Position numbers and translations under genes: made by a program. Shown here piece by piece: positions 1 to 9,020 of a stretch of 64,000 nucleotides of DNA; within the stretch, counting starts at the first letter, position 1, and the number at the start of each line of letters is the position of its first letter. The stretch lies in the NCBI RefSeq assembly GCF_963675585.1, contig NZ_OY776414.1, positions 2,583,001 through 2,647,000 on the forward strand. The letters run 5' to 3'. Origin of the DNA: an uncultured Draconibacterium sp. (GTDB lineage Bacteria > Bacteroidota > Bacteroidia > Bacteroidales > Prolixibacteraceae). Under the pieces are notes generated by a model. That model saw only the letters and a list, made by a program, of their open reading frames with translations, made no database searches and was not told the origin of the DNA.

Positions 1-1352
1 AACCTTACCCAGTATATTTTCTCATCGGCAACAGTAATTGTGCGTGTTGCTTCTCCTGTAGACCATAAATACGCGGCATGTTCACCGGCATCGAGAGTTA
101 CCGAATCGCCTTTACAAATGGTTGTATCAACCGGCAACAAACTAACAGGAACGGGATCAACCAGCACATGAAAGCTTGCAGTATCCTCACAAAATCCAAG
201 AACACCCCTTGCTGTATATACGATGTCACTAAAGGGTTTTACCGTTGGGCTCGAAACATTTGGATTGTTAATTGCCTCATTCGGCGACCACGAATAAGAA
301 TATGAATTATTGGCACCAATATCATTTAAACGAAGTGATTCACCTTCGCAAATCTCAAAATTACGCTGGTTGGCAAATGCAATTTTCCGAACCTCTACCT
401 GTGCCGAAGCCGAAAGTTTTACCGGAGGATCTCCGGGCATCCCACCAAATTCAACAATAAATCCCTGCGGATAATAATATCCGGTTGGATTGTCTTTGTC
501 GCCTTCATTCGATAAATCGTTCCACGACTTTGGAACCGAGCCCGGATCGGCATTTATATGCCCGTAATCCTCATCGTCGCCCCAGGTTTTATACACATTG
601 TTTGGTTCTCCGGAATTCCAGTTGGAATAACGACCATTCACTCGATATCCACTGGGATATGCCCCTTGCCAAAAATGCGTTCCTTTTTCAGGGCCTGTTT
701 CCCACTGCCATCGTCCTTCAACAGCGGCATCATTGGCTCCTATCCACCCAATTCCGTCAATTTTAGTCCATACAAAATCATTTTCAACGCTCGATGTAAT
801 GGTAACCAAATACCCTTGCAAACCATAATATTTTGTGGTATCGGCCGCATCGCGGGCTTCGGTCCATTTAATACCCCGCTTACTCACATAACGGTAAAAA
901 TGCTCAGTTTCCGGTAAATAATCGGCGTCTAACAAACTTATCGAAAACGATCTGATATTTAAAGTGGGTACTTCTGCCACATTTTTATAGTACACCTTTC
1001 GAATGGCTTCCTGATATTGTTCGGCTGTACCTATACCTCTTATTTCCACATGACCGTATGCATCGTTCCAATAATAAGTAAATCCGTAAACTGCGTCCCA
1101 CACCAGTTTATCTTCGCCTCGTTTGTAATTGGCAATCGACACTTTCATGCCTTCTGAAGCCTCGTTTATACTGATATTTTTTACCGTCATATACGGGGCC
1201 ACTGCCACCGAATCGGAACAGTAAGGAATAGCACTGCTAATTGGATTTTCAATTTGAGGGGGAGCTTCTTCGCTTCCTTTAGAAAATGCAAAACCGGCAT
1301 TTCCTAACAAAAAAACGAATAGAATAAGAAATGCCGGTTTAGTTAAAATCAT
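1..1352 (-). CDS. C-type lectin-domain surface protein with PKD-like repeats (3' end outside window)
   Basis: Translating the minus strand from the ATG at 1350-1352 gives about 450 residues with no stop before the window edge, so the C-terminus is missing. It starts with a hydrophobic signal peptide. A C-type lectin-like domain follows at about residues 150-300, with the family's WIGA motif (about 202), a WQWETG motif, the calcium-site EPNN (about 248) and a WND motif. After about residue 310 come Ig/PKD-like modules ending in DxxICKGDS-type repeats, as in Bacteroidota surface proteins that carry a gliding-motility or T9SS C-terminal domain. The role is probably an exported carbohydrate or cell-surface binding protein. 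The sorting domain itself is not visible, so T9SS export is inference. Confidence 0.8.
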   Translation of the reverse strand, partial: MILTKPAFLILFVFLLGNAGFAFSKGSEEAPPQIENPISSAIPYCSDSVAVAPYMTVKNISINEASEGMKVSIANYKRGEDKLVWDAVYGFTYYWNDAYGHVEIRGIGTAEQYQEAIRKVYYKNVAEVPTLNIRSFSISLLDADYLPETEHFYRYVSKRGIKWTEARDAADTTKYYGLQGYLVTITSSVENDFVWTKIDGIGWIGANDAAVEGRWQWETGPEKGTHFWQGAYPSGYRVNGRYSNWNSGEPNNVYKTWGDDEDYGHINADPGSVPKSWNDLSNEGDKDNPTGYYYPQGFIVEFGGMPGDPPVKLSASAQVEVRKIAFANQRNFEICEGESLRLNDIGANNSYSYSWSPNEAINNPNVSSPTVKPFSDIVYTARGVLGFCEDTASFHVLVDPVPVSLLPVDTTICKGDSVTLDAGEHAAYLWSTGEATRTITVADEKIYWVR

Positions 1353-1366
1353 ATTTTGATCTGAAA

Positions 1367-2356
1367 TTATTTTCGGTTCGAAAAATATTTCATAAACTGA
1401 GAACGCTCATAAACCATCGGATCAGGAATATTTTTGTAAGAAAGTCGTCCCCGGAAATCGTCAATGGTTTTAAAATTCCATTTTTTCATAAATGCATCCA
1501 AGTCGCTTAGCATGCTTGAAACCACACTTGCTCCGTTAACATATAATGTAGAACAAAGTTGTGCCACCTGCGCTCCTGCCAGCAGTTGTTTTATTACTGC
1601 ATCGCCATCGTGAATACCTGTTGAAGCAGCAATGTCAAGATTGGCTACTGAAGATGAAACAATTCCCACCCAACGCAACGACCTACGCAAATCGCTTGGC
1701 GAACTAAATACTTCGGAAGAAGTAAGTTCCAATTTGTCTAAATCGATATCGGGTTCGTAAAAACGATTAAACATTACAACACCGGCGGCACCGTTTGCTT
1801 TTAATTTATCTGCCATTCCGATAATATTGCTGTGGTGTACACCAAATTTTACCGATACCGGAATAGAAACTTCCAAACGCACTTTTTTAAGTACATCGAG
1901 ATACAATTGTTCTATAATCCCCGGCTTTTCGTTTCGGTCGGTTGGCATGTAGAAAATATTTAATTCAATGGCATCGGCGCCGGCTTCTTCAAAATCTTTC
2001 GCAAAGCTTGTCCATTCTGCACCCGACACGCAATTTATGCTGGCAATAATCGGAATATCAACTGCTTCTTTTGCTTTCCGAAGCAGTTCCAAATGTTTAA
2101 CAACCGTATTGTCGCGCAAATAATTTTTGATGTAATCTTCAGCTTCAGGGTAGCCCATGTTTTGCTGGTCTTTTTCCAGCATACTGCTTACTTCGTTATT
2201 AATCTGCTCTTCAAAAATTGATTTTAGAACAATGGCACCAATTCCTGCGCTAGCCAATTCTTTAATTTTTTCAACCGAACTTGTTAAGCCTGAACTGGCT
2301 GCAACCAAAGGATTTTTTAAGTCTAATCCTAAATATTTAGTTTGCAAATTACTCAT
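1367..2356 (-). CDS. Dihydroorotate dehydrogenase-like flavoprotein
   Basis: A 329-residue TIM-barrel protein of the dihydroorotate dehydrogenase superfamily. The N-terminal GLDLKNPLVAASSGLT and the later IPIIASINC, ELNIFYMP, VSVKFG and GVVMFNRFY segments match FMN-binding strands of that fold. It belongs to the 'DHOD-like' subgroup that is widespread in Bacteroidota. Members are annotated by homology only, so a true pyrD role in pyrimidine synthesis should not be assumed. No transmembrane segment or signal peptide is present, so it is cytoplasmic. It lies 14 bp downstream of the start of the lectin gene in the same direction and about 100 bp after the YggS-type gene. Start: ATG at 2354-2356. 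Confidence 0.85.
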   Translation of the reverse strand: MSNLQTKYLGLDLKNPLVAASSGLTSSVEKIKELASAGIGAIVLKSIFEEQINNEVSSMLEKDQQNMGYPEAEDYIKNYLRDNTVVKHLELLRKAKEAVDIPIIASINCVSGAEWTSFAKDFEEAGADAIELNIFYMPTDRNEKPGIIEQLYLDVLKKVRLEVSIPVSVKFGVHHSNIIGMADKLKANGAAGVVMFNRFYEPDIDLDKLELTSSEVFSSPSDLRRSLRWVGIVSSSVANLDIAASTGIHDGDAVIKQLLAGAQVAQLCSTLYVNGASVVSSMLSDLDAFMKKWNFKTIDDFRGRLSYKNIPDPMVYERSQFMKYFSNRK

Positions 2357-2458
2357 AGTCTAGAGTTTAATTTTTAATTTATTGAGTTTAACCTTCATTC
2401 CAGGCGGTTAATAATCGCCGCAAATAAACTCATATCTGTTCTTTCTGTCTGTCTTTTA

Positions 2459-3127
2459 TTAATAGTTACGTTCGCCAAAAATATGGCTTCCAACCCTTAT
2501 CAATGTACTTCCTTCCTCAATTGCCAAAGGATAATCCCCCGACATTCCCATCGAAATTTCGCAAAAAGAATCGGACTCCGCAAAGAATTTATTTTTTAGT
2601 GTTGTAAAAATCTGCTTTAAGCTCCTAAATTCATTCCGAATCTGATTTGTATCGTCGGTATAGGTTGCCATTCCCATAACACCCGCAATTTCAACATTCT
2701 CAAATCCGGCAAATTCATCGGAGCTCAACAACTCAACAGCTTCTTGCTCCGAAAGTCCAAACTTAGTAGATTCTTCGGCAATATGAAATTGCAAAAGACA
2801 TTTTATTTTCCGATTGTTTTTTGCGCCCTCTTTATTTATTGTTTTTAACAGTTTAATGGAATCTGTTCCATGAATAAGGCTGATAAAAGGAGCAATGTAT
2901 TTGACCTTATTTGTTTGAGGATGACCGATAAAATGCCATTCAATATCTTTTGGAAGCTCTTCGTATTTTCGAACCAGATCCTGAACTTTATTCTCACCAA
3001 AAATGCGTTGGCCAACCTCGTATGCAGCTAAAATATCTTCGTTGGGTTTTGTTTTCGATACAGCTACCAGGCGCACACCTTCAGGCAAATTTTGTTTTAT
3101 TTCAGAAATATTCTTTGCAATATCCAT
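2459..3127 (-). CDS. YggS/PLPBP family pyridoxal-phosphate homeostasis protein
   Basis: 222 residues, the usual length for the YggS/PLPBP family, a single-domain alanine-racemase-like TIM barrel. It binds PLP and buffers the cofactor pool rather than catalysing a known reaction. The PLP lysine is K25 in VAVSKTKP. The family signature appears as FIGHPQTNK (most members have L in place of the P). The C-terminal SMGMSGDYPLAIEEGST and VGSHIFG (usually VGTAIFG) are the phosphate-binding end. It is divergent from pabB, with a 172 bp gap holding an inverted repeat array. Start: ATG at 3125-3127. Confidence 0.92.
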   Translation of the reverse strand: MDIAKNISEIKQNLPEGVRLVAVSKTKPNEDILAAYEVGQRIFGENKVQDLVRKYEELPKDIEWHFIGHPQTNKVKYIAPFISLIHGTDSIKLLKTINKEGAKNNRKIKCLLQFHIAEESTKFGLSEQEAVELLSSDEFAGFENVEIAGVMGMATYTDDTNQIRNEFRSLKQIFTTLKNKFFAESDSFCEISMGMSGDYPLAIEEGSTLIRVGSHIFGERNY

Positions 3128-3154
3128 TCTTGCTGAATTTCCGGTAAAAATAGA

Positions 3155-3268
3155 GAAAAGTTAGAAGTAGGAAGACCCTCGACCGAAGATATTTTTAAAA
3201 AGATGAACGAATCAGTAAAAAAACGTGAAGACCAAACTTCCAACTTTTTACTTTTCACTTTCTACTTG
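3155..3268. repeat. Inverted pair of degenerate 7-bp tandem arrays
   Basis: The left arm (3155-3178) reads as AAGTTAG-AAGTAGG-AAGACC. The reverse complement of the right arm (3232-3268) reads as AAGTAGA-AAGTGAA-AAGTAAA-AAGTTGG-AAG. The arms are therefore complementary arrays of an AAGTNRR heptad around a spacer of about 53 bp, in the yggS/pabB divergent gap. This is one of several such elements in the window (see 45529, 49198, 50506, 51656, 55691). Confidence 0.55.
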
Positions 3269-3280
3269 TTTTAGCTTTTA

Positions 3281-3288
3281 TACCTTTG
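3281..3288 (+). promoter_or_regulatory. Candidate -7 promoter element for pabB (TACCTTTG)
   Basis: This is an exact match to the Bacteroidota -7 consensus TAnnTTTG, ending 11 bp before the pabB ATG. No convincing -33 TTG lies at the expected distance. If it is used, transcription would start about 5 bp before the ATG, giving an almost leaderless mRNA. Confidence 0.4.
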
Positions 3289-3299
3289 CATCCGCTACA

Positions 3300-4268
3300 A
3301 TGAAGGTAAAAGAAGAAATATCGAAACAAATGAATGCCCTTGGAAAAGAAGGTAAGGCATTTGTATTTCTAATTGACTTTGACGGCAATAATGCGGAACT
3401 GTTTTCGGCGAAAGAAAATGACAAATTACTTTGGCAAACTCCTGAACATTCCAATTTTAGTCCTGTTGAAGAAAAGGTTCAATTGACCAAATGGGAAATG
3501 AACCCAATTTCGTTTGAAAACTATAAAAAAGGTTATCGACTGGTGCAGAACCACATACACAATGGCGACACCTATCTTTTAAATTTCACGCAGCCAACAA
3601 ACATCTCCACCAATTTAAATCTGAATCAGATATTTAATTCCTGTTCAGCCCGGTATAAAATTCTGTTGAAAGATAAATTCGTTTGTTTCTCGCCTGAAAA
3701 ATTTGTCCGGATTAACGATGGCCAAATTGCCTCTTTCCCGATGAAAGGAACCATGGATGCCTCCATCGAGAATTCAGAAGAACTGATTTTAACCGATTCG
3801 AAAGAACTGGCTGAACACAATACAATTGTTGATTTAATACGCAACGATTTAAGTCTGGTGGCCACAAATGTGGAGGTAGAAAAATTCCGTTACCTGGAAC
3901 GTATAAAAACCAATAATCGCGATTTATGGCAGGTGAGTTCGAAAATTACGGGCACTTTGCCCAACAACTACTGCGAAAATATTGGCGATATTATTTTTAC
4001 CATGCTTCCGGCAGGTTCTATTTGCGGCGCTCCAAAAAAGAAAACCGTTGAAATTATAAAGGCCGCAGAAAACTATGATCGCGGATATTACACCGGAGTT
4101 TTTGGCTATTTTGATGGGCGAAATTTAGATAGCTGTGTGCTAATACGTTACATCGAAAATCAAAACGGACAACTGGTATACAAAAGCGGGGGCGGAATAA
4201 CTTTTATGAGCGATGCTAAAAAAGAGTATGAGGAATTGCTTAAAAAAGTATATTTACCAATTGAATAA
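3300..4268 (+). CDS. pabB: Aminodeoxychorismate synthase component I (chorismate-binding enzyme)
   Basis: The protein joins chorismate and ammonia to make 4-amino-4-deoxychorismate, the first step toward p-aminobenzoate and folate. About 322 residues: the short form lacking most of the N-terminal half of E. coli PabB, common in Bacteroidota. Visible chorismate-binding motifs are LLNFTQP, FSPEKF, FPMKGTMD, EHNTIVDLIRNDL, AGSICGAPKKKTVEII and GYYTGVFGYFDG. The ATG at 3300 is preferred to an in-frame upstream start at 3225. The extra 25 residues would be an unconserved, low-complexity stretch encoded by the upstream repeat array. It is followed 99 bp later by pabC, so the pair probably forms a two-gene folate operon. 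A glutamine amidotransferase partner (PabA) is not in the window. Confidence 0.93.
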   Translation: MKVKEEISKQMNALGKEGKAFVFLIDFDGNNAELFSAKENDKLLWQTPEHSNFSPVEEKVQLTKWEMNPISFENYKKGYRLVQNHIHNGDTYLLNFTQPTNISTNLNLNQIFNSCSARYKILLKDKFVCFSPEKFVRINDGQIASFPMKGTMDASIENSEELILTDSKELAEHNTIVDLIRNDLSLVATNVEVEKFRYLERIKTNNRDLWQVSSKITGTLPNNYCENIGDIIFTMLPAGSICGAPKKKTVEIIKAAENYDRGYYTGVFGYFDGRNLDSCVLIRYIENQNGQLVYKSGGGITFMSDAKKEYEELLKKVYLPIE

Positions 4269-4367
4269 TACCCGGCAAATTTAAACGTGCACTTGCATCG
4301 TTTTTTTTGCAGGAAACAATACCTTACAAATGAGAATAACTTTCGGATTGCCCTTTGGTATATAATT

Positions 4368-4967
4368 ATGGGAACGCAATTAATTGAAACCATTAAATGT
4401 TTTAATGGTCAGCTGTGCAACATAAATTGGCACAACACTCGTTTTAACGCAGCCCGTAAAGAACATTTTGGACTAAACACCCGAATGAATCTTGCAAATT
4501 TCATTAAAGTTCCGTCGAGTGCAAAAAAAGGTTTGTTCCGGTGCCGCATCTCTTATTCGAAAGCAATTGACAAGGTAGAATATATTCCCCACCAATACAG
4601 AAAAGTAACCAGCCTTAAACTGCTTGAAGACAACTCCATCGATTATCATTTAAAATATTCTGACCGAAAAAGATTAAACGAACTTTACGAACAAAGAGGC
4701 GATTTTGATGATATTATAATTGTTAAAAACGGGTGTATTAGCGATAGTTTCACCGCCAACACTCTTTTTTACGATGGCAATCAATGGTGGACTCCCGACA
4801 CGCCCCTGCTGGCAGGAACTCAGCGTGCCCGACTACTGGCAGAACATAAAGTTGGATTGCGAAAAATTACAGTCAACGATCTTTCCCTTTACGAAAAAGT
4901 GGGGCTGATTAATGCCATGTGGGATCTGGAAAACATGCCCGTAATTCCCATAAACAGGATTGAATAA
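4368..4967 (+). CDS. pabC: Aminodeoxychorismate lyase-like class IV aminotransferase
   Basis: A 199-residue fold-type IV PLP enzyme, shorter than the typical 270 residues. It probably releases pyruvate from 4-amino-4-deoxychorismate to give p-aminobenzoate. The probable PLP lysine is in YHLKYSDR. DDIIIVKNGCISDSFTANTLF matches the conserved 'E/D…NgxIsE…sNiF' region, and TPDTPLLAGTQRARLL is the cofactor-phosphate region. The start at 4368 (MGTQL) is chosen because the 27 residues before it are not conserved-looking. Placement right after pabB supports the lyase role over a branched-chain aminotransferase or D-amino acid aminotransferase, which share the fold. Confidence 0.85.
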   Translation: MGTQLIETIKCFNGQLCNINWHNTRFNAARKEHFGLNTRMNLANFIKVPSSAKKGLFRCRISYSKAIDKVEYIPHQYRKVTSLKLLEDNSIDYHLKYSDRKRLNELYEQRGDFDDIIIVKNGCISDSFTANTLFYDGNQWWTPDTPLLAGTQRARLLAEHKVGLRKITVNDLSLYEKVGLINAMWDLENMPVIPINRIE

Positions 4968-4973
4968 CACGTT

Positions 4974-5714
4974 CTACAAAAATTCCGGATTACTTGCCAT
5001 TTTATTTAGGCGCCACTCGCACAACTGTTTTATCCTTACCAAAACATTTCGCGTTACACGATCGTGCACTCCTTCCCAAATCCGGTTCACTAATTTTCTT
5101 TTCCCTGTGTATTGTTTCCCGTAAAAATTAAAACTGGTAACAAAAAAAAGTTGCGTTTTTTTCTCTTCTCCCATGTCAGGTATCGATGAACGCACATACA
5201 TGGAAAAAATCCCGATGGGATAACCGCCACTGCATTTGTACAGCAAATAACGCGCATTATCAAAATCGTAAGAATCAGGAGTGTATTTAATATTTATCGA
5301 ATTGAGATAGAATAAAGGTATAAAATGAAAGCCCAGAAATCCCTTTTTAGCTCCAAAGGGATACTTCTTCCATCCAAAAGGCAAAATACTAATTTCTTCC
5401 AATTTGCCTTCTTTTCGTTCAACCCGTGCCACGTGGTTGGGCCAGCAGGTTGAATCGCCGTTCCAGTTTAAAAGCTCATTAAACACATAACTTACCGGGG
5501 CTTCGATCCCAATTTTGTGAATGTTTAAAACGGAATATTTTTCAACATCGATGCCCGTTCGCTGAATAATTCGTTGCGTATAATTCTGTCTTTCTTCAGG
5601 CGAGCTAAACCGAATTTTTGTACCTATTTTGGGTTTATGAAACAAAAACAGGAATGCATCTGTAACTATATTTCTACTTCGGGAAGGAGGAGATATATTT
5701 TGTTTACCAGGCAT
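4974..5714 (-). CDS. Conserved hypothetical protein, possible SRPBCC-like fold
   Basis: About 246 residues from the ATG at 5712-5714; an upstream TTG at 5732 would add six residues. No signal peptide or clear membrane segment is present. The central segment (IGIEAPVSYVFNELLNWNGDSTCWPNHVARVER) resembles the opening strand and helix of START/SRPBCC ligand-binding domains, but this is only a pattern-level guess. The protein is rich in aromatics and Lys/Arg near the C-terminus. It is convergent with pabC, with 6 bp between the stop codons, and no partner genes suggest a function. The product is otherwise unrecognised. Confidence 0.6.
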   Translation of the reverse strand: MPGKQNISPPSRSRNIVTDAFLFLFHKPKIGTKIRFSSPEERQNYTQRIIQRTGIDVEKYSVLNIHKIGIEAPVSYVFNELLNWNGDSTCWPNHVARVERKEGKLEEISILPFGWKKYPFGAKKGFLGFHFIPLFYLNSINIKYTPDSYDFDNARYLLYKCSGGYPIGIFSMYVRSSIPDMGEEKKTQLFFVTSFNFYGKQYTGKRKLVNRIWEGVHDRVTRNVLVRIKQLCEWRLNKMASNPEFL

Positions 5715-6003
5715 AGTATTCAACAAGCTCAATGTTAGATTGAAGCTGTTAAAACCAACGGTACCATTCTGTTTTTCCCGTTAACTTTAAACAACTTCAA
5801 GGTTTTATACAGAAACACAAATAAAGGTAAAGAAAATCTGTAGTATGCTGTTCAAACTTTGGTCGATTAATAGAATTTTTTCTTCGAAGTCAACAGTCCG
5901 GTCGCCTGAGAATACGAACAAGTAAGCTTACAAAATAATCGTACCTAATTTTTAAGTGTTTAAATATCCCAACGTTACATAAGTATTTTCAGTAAAACTA
6001 AAA

Positions 6004-8922
6004 TTATAATTCCGATATGGCTCGTTTGATTACAACCGGCCCAAGCAAACCTGATGCTTCCAAGGGGATATCCGAAATTGGCCGGCCCTGAAAATCATGT
6101 GACAATACGATGTTTGTTTGTGTGTATTGCTTTTTATCAGGGAACAACTCATCGCCGGCAACCTGATTGTACCACGAATTAACCACCTTTATTTTAAGGG
6201 TATTCTCACCTTTTTTGAGCTCTTCGGTAATATTAACCCGAAAAGGAGCTGTCCAAACAATGCCTTTATATTCTCCATTAAAACTAACTTCAGCAATACC
6301 AACATCCTTAACGCTCCCCAGTTCCAAAAAGTACGATTGGTTATTTTGAGGTTCTGCGTCAAACACAAATATTTTATTGTAAATGGCAGTGCCCGAATAA
6401 TATTTAATGCCGGGGTCTTCGCTTTTTGTCCAATCGTTTAGTTGAGGGAAATTAACTGATGCGGGGGCACCGAGTTTGGGGTCAAAATTTACAGTCCAAT
6501 CTCCGCTTAGTGTTTGCAGTACTTTATAATCTGCAAAATTGGAGTTTTCTGTGCCTTGCTTATTTTTTGAAATTGGTTGATTGAATACTACCATAATGGC
6601 TTGATACGGTTCCAGTGTTAAAGGGACAGTGGTTGTTCCGGAGTTTTGAGAAAAAGCCTCCGCATTTCGGACCTCGCCTGAAAGTGCATCCCACAATTCG
6701 GGTTGTTTTCCGGATATTCTGAAATTGCAGTTTACTTTTTGCTTTTTATCTGTCTGATTCGAAACAAAATAAACATCATTCGCACCAATTGTATAATGTA
6801 TATAGTCAAAATCAGAAACAGTGCTATTTTCAAGCACATCAAAATCAGGAGCAATATCTTTCGACATTAGATAATTCCTGGCACCCGTGCCCCATGCAAT
6901 TGTTCCTTGCCCATATTTTTTTTCGCCCTGATCTGAAATAGTTTCTCCCCAAAGTTTATCAGCGATTTCAGTAAATTTATTTTGAGCCTCCTGCCCTCCC
7001 TGCAAGCTTATCATTTTCTCCGGTTTTGGACCGATAACAGTAGCTCCATTTTCAACCAAATCCTGCACCTTCTCAAGCACAGCCAACGACAATACTTTAT
7101 GATCGGGTAAAACCAAAACACGGTACTCAACTCCTCCGGGAACTTTTATTTTTCCATTTTCTGTTTTAAGCTGTAAAAAAATGGTTTCATCAGTCACATC
7201 ATAGTCAAAACCTGGCATACATCCCGCAGGATCGGAATATTTAAACGGGAAGACATTGGGAACATGATCGCCGTAATAATACAAAACGTCGGCAACAAAA
7301 TCACCATTCTGAATAACACTTTGTACACGGCTCATGTAATCGAAAAAAGCATCTGAATAATCCCACCAGGTTACCTGTGGATTAATGTGAGTACCTGCAA
7401 AATATTCCTGGCCCGGCAGGCCCATTTCCTGCGGAGAACAGGTAAAAGTATGCAGGTAAACACGATTTAAACCCGCACATATTTCATGATCGAACGATGA
7501 TTTCTGATCGTGCCACAATTCGTCGTTCCAGTGTGGGCCAATGGTTGTAAACGATTCGGCGCCAACAATTTTTTTCCCGTAAATATGGGCTGCTGACGAT
7601 GCCTGTTTCAAAAAGAAACGATTTTCCGGTTTAGGTCGGTGTGGCGAAGGAGCCCAGAATTCACTCATAACAATATCGCTGAATCCATAATTCTTAATAC
7701 CATCCATTGGGCCTGCATGCGGGCCGGCTGATTCAGGCTGAACACCCATATTATACTTGTGGGCATATTCTGCAAAACGGGCATAATGATTATAAGCTAC
7801 CAAATCTCCAATGGTTTTCCTGAAATCGGCAAGAAAAGCGTTGGAAGTATTGACATCCTCGATAACATACCCTCCAAGAACCGGTAAATAGTTGAGCAGC
7901 TCGTACCCCCTGTAGGTTTTAAAGTCATCGATAAAGTTGTCGGTCCAGTTCATTCCGCCGCATTCCCAACTGTCCGTTTCCATGTATTTTAATGTTTCAC
8001 CAACATGATGACCTGCCGCTGAAAAGATAGGTTCAACAACATCGTTCCAGTAAAAATCGAACGCTTTGGTACTCATATAATCCAAAACATTTCCCTGCCA
8101 GTCGCCACTTGATGTGGACACTTCTGCATCGGTACAGGTATAACCAATACGCATAATGCACCACTCGCCTGCTGGTACCTTCCAACTCAAATTACCCTGC
8201 TGATCCATGTTTACAGTCAGGTTAACTATCTCGTCTCTTTTTACAACGTGTGTGGATTCCTGAGTTAAATGCCTGCCAAATGAAGACTGGTTTGTAAGCA
8301 AGAAACGGGTATCCGGTGCTGAACCTCCCAACTCGTGATAGCCTAACTTTAGATCGAGATTACTAATTACTTCTGCTGTTTTGTTTTCTTCTTTTATGGG
8401 AAAGGCCAATACAACAATATCTTTATAAAAGTCTTTCTGTGTTTTGGGTTGTTCCAGTTTTTGTTCAATATTCTCATTTCCTGAAACTTTTACTTCAGAA
8501 TAAGTAAGCTGTTTCGCTGCAAATTCAGGTGTAACACTCTGACCTCCCAGGTTCCAGCCACTTTGAATATTAAATCCGATTGATAGCCCCAATCTTTCGG
8601 CTTCATCCAGAGCAAATACGAACAGCTTGTTCCATTCTTCTGAACCAAATAAAGGCCCGGCAGGAATATCTTTATTACTTCGCTGATTGTGTCCGCCGGC
8701 ATCAAAGATCATTGCTCCCTGAAAGTTTTTCGACTTCATGGCCTCTAAGTCTTTTGTTATAGCCCCTTTGGTAACATTGCCATTGAGCCACCACCACCAA
8801 CAGTTTATACCATATTCTGCATCAGGCTGTTTAAAATTCTTCTTTAGTGCGGTATTGTTTACTTCTGACTTTGTGCAAGCTAAAAAGAAACACAAAGCAA
8901 AAAACAGGATTATTTTTCTCAT
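6004..8922 (-). CDS. GH106-type alpha-L-rhamnosidase, lipoprotein
   Basis: About 972 residues. The start is the ATG at 8920-8922, directly before a signal peptide ending in the lipobox FFLAC (Cys16), so a surface or periplasmic lipoprotein is predicted. The N-terminal NCWWWWLNGNVTKGAITKDLEAMKS and GAMIFDAGG segments, and the TIM-barrel body with MGVQPESAGPH and KKIVGAESFTT, are typical of GH106. This family removes terminal alpha-L-rhamnose from pectin side chains and rhamnogalacturonan. The C-terminal 200 residues look like beta-sandwich domains (galactose-binding-like, around LELGSVKDVGIAEVSFNGEYKG). It sits 98 bp downstream of an isomerase gene on the same strand, consistent with release and then processing of a deoxysugar or pentose. 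Confidence 0.87.
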   Translation of the reverse strand: MRKIILFFALCFFLACTKSEVNNTALKKNFKQPDAEYGINCWWWWLNGNVTKGAITKDLEAMKSKNFQGAMIFDAGGHNQRSNKDIPAGPLFGSEEWNKLFVFALDEAERLGLSIGFNIQSGWNLGGQSVTPEFAAKQLTYSEVKVSGNENIEQKLEQPKTQKDFYKDIVVLAFPIKEENKTAEVISNLDLKLGYHELGGSAPDTRFLLTNQSSFGRHLTQESTHVVKRDEIVNLTVNMDQQGNLSWKVPAGEWCIMRIGYTCTDAEVSTSSGDWQGNVLDYMSTKAFDFYWNDVVEPIFSAAGHHVGETLKYMETDSWECGGMNWTDNFIDDFKTYRGYELLNYLPVLGGYVIEDVNTSNAFLADFRKTIGDLVAYNHYARFAEYAHKYNMGVQPESAGPHAGPMDGIKNYGFSDIVMSEFWAPSPHRPKPENRFFLKQASSAAHIYGKKIVGAESFTTIGPHWNDELWHDQKSSFDHEICAGLNRVYLHTFTCSPQEMGLPGQEYFAGTHINPQVTWWDYSDAFFDYMSRVQSVIQNGDFVADVLYYYGDHVPNVFPFKYSDPAGCMPGFDYDVTDETIFLQLKTENGKIKVPGGVEYRVLVLPDHKVLSLAVLEKVQDLVENGATVIGPKPEKMISLQGGQEAQNKFTEIADKLWGETISDQGEKKYGQGTIAWGTGARNYLMSKDIAPDFDVLENSTVSDFDYIHYTIGANDVYFVSNQTDKKQKVNCNFRISGKQPELWDALSGEVRNAEAFSQNSGTTTVPLTLEPYQAIMVVFNQPISKNKQGTENSNFADYKVLQTLSGDWTVNFDPKLGAPASVNFPQLNDWTKSEDPGIKYYSGTAIYNKIFVFDAEPQNNQSYFLELGSVKDVGIAEVSFNGEYKGIVWTAPFRVNITEELKKGENTLKIKVVNSWYNQVAGDELFPDKKQYTQTNIVLSHDFQGRPISDIPLEASGLLGPVVIKRAISEL

Positions 8923-9020
8923 GAAATTTGAATTGCTTATTATTTTTCGAACCATTTGGAACCCTCACTTTCATTTTTCACTTAATGTTTCAAAATTCCA
9001 GGCTCTTTACGTTTTTAATC

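Noticed and set aside
3225-3299. Upstream start extending pabB by 25 residues
   Set aside because: The extra sequence is the repeat array, and conserved PabB sequence begins at the ATG at 3300.
5733-6003. tRNA or small RNA in the gap before the GH106 gene
   Set aside because: No cloverleaf, box motif or terminator hairpin could be found.
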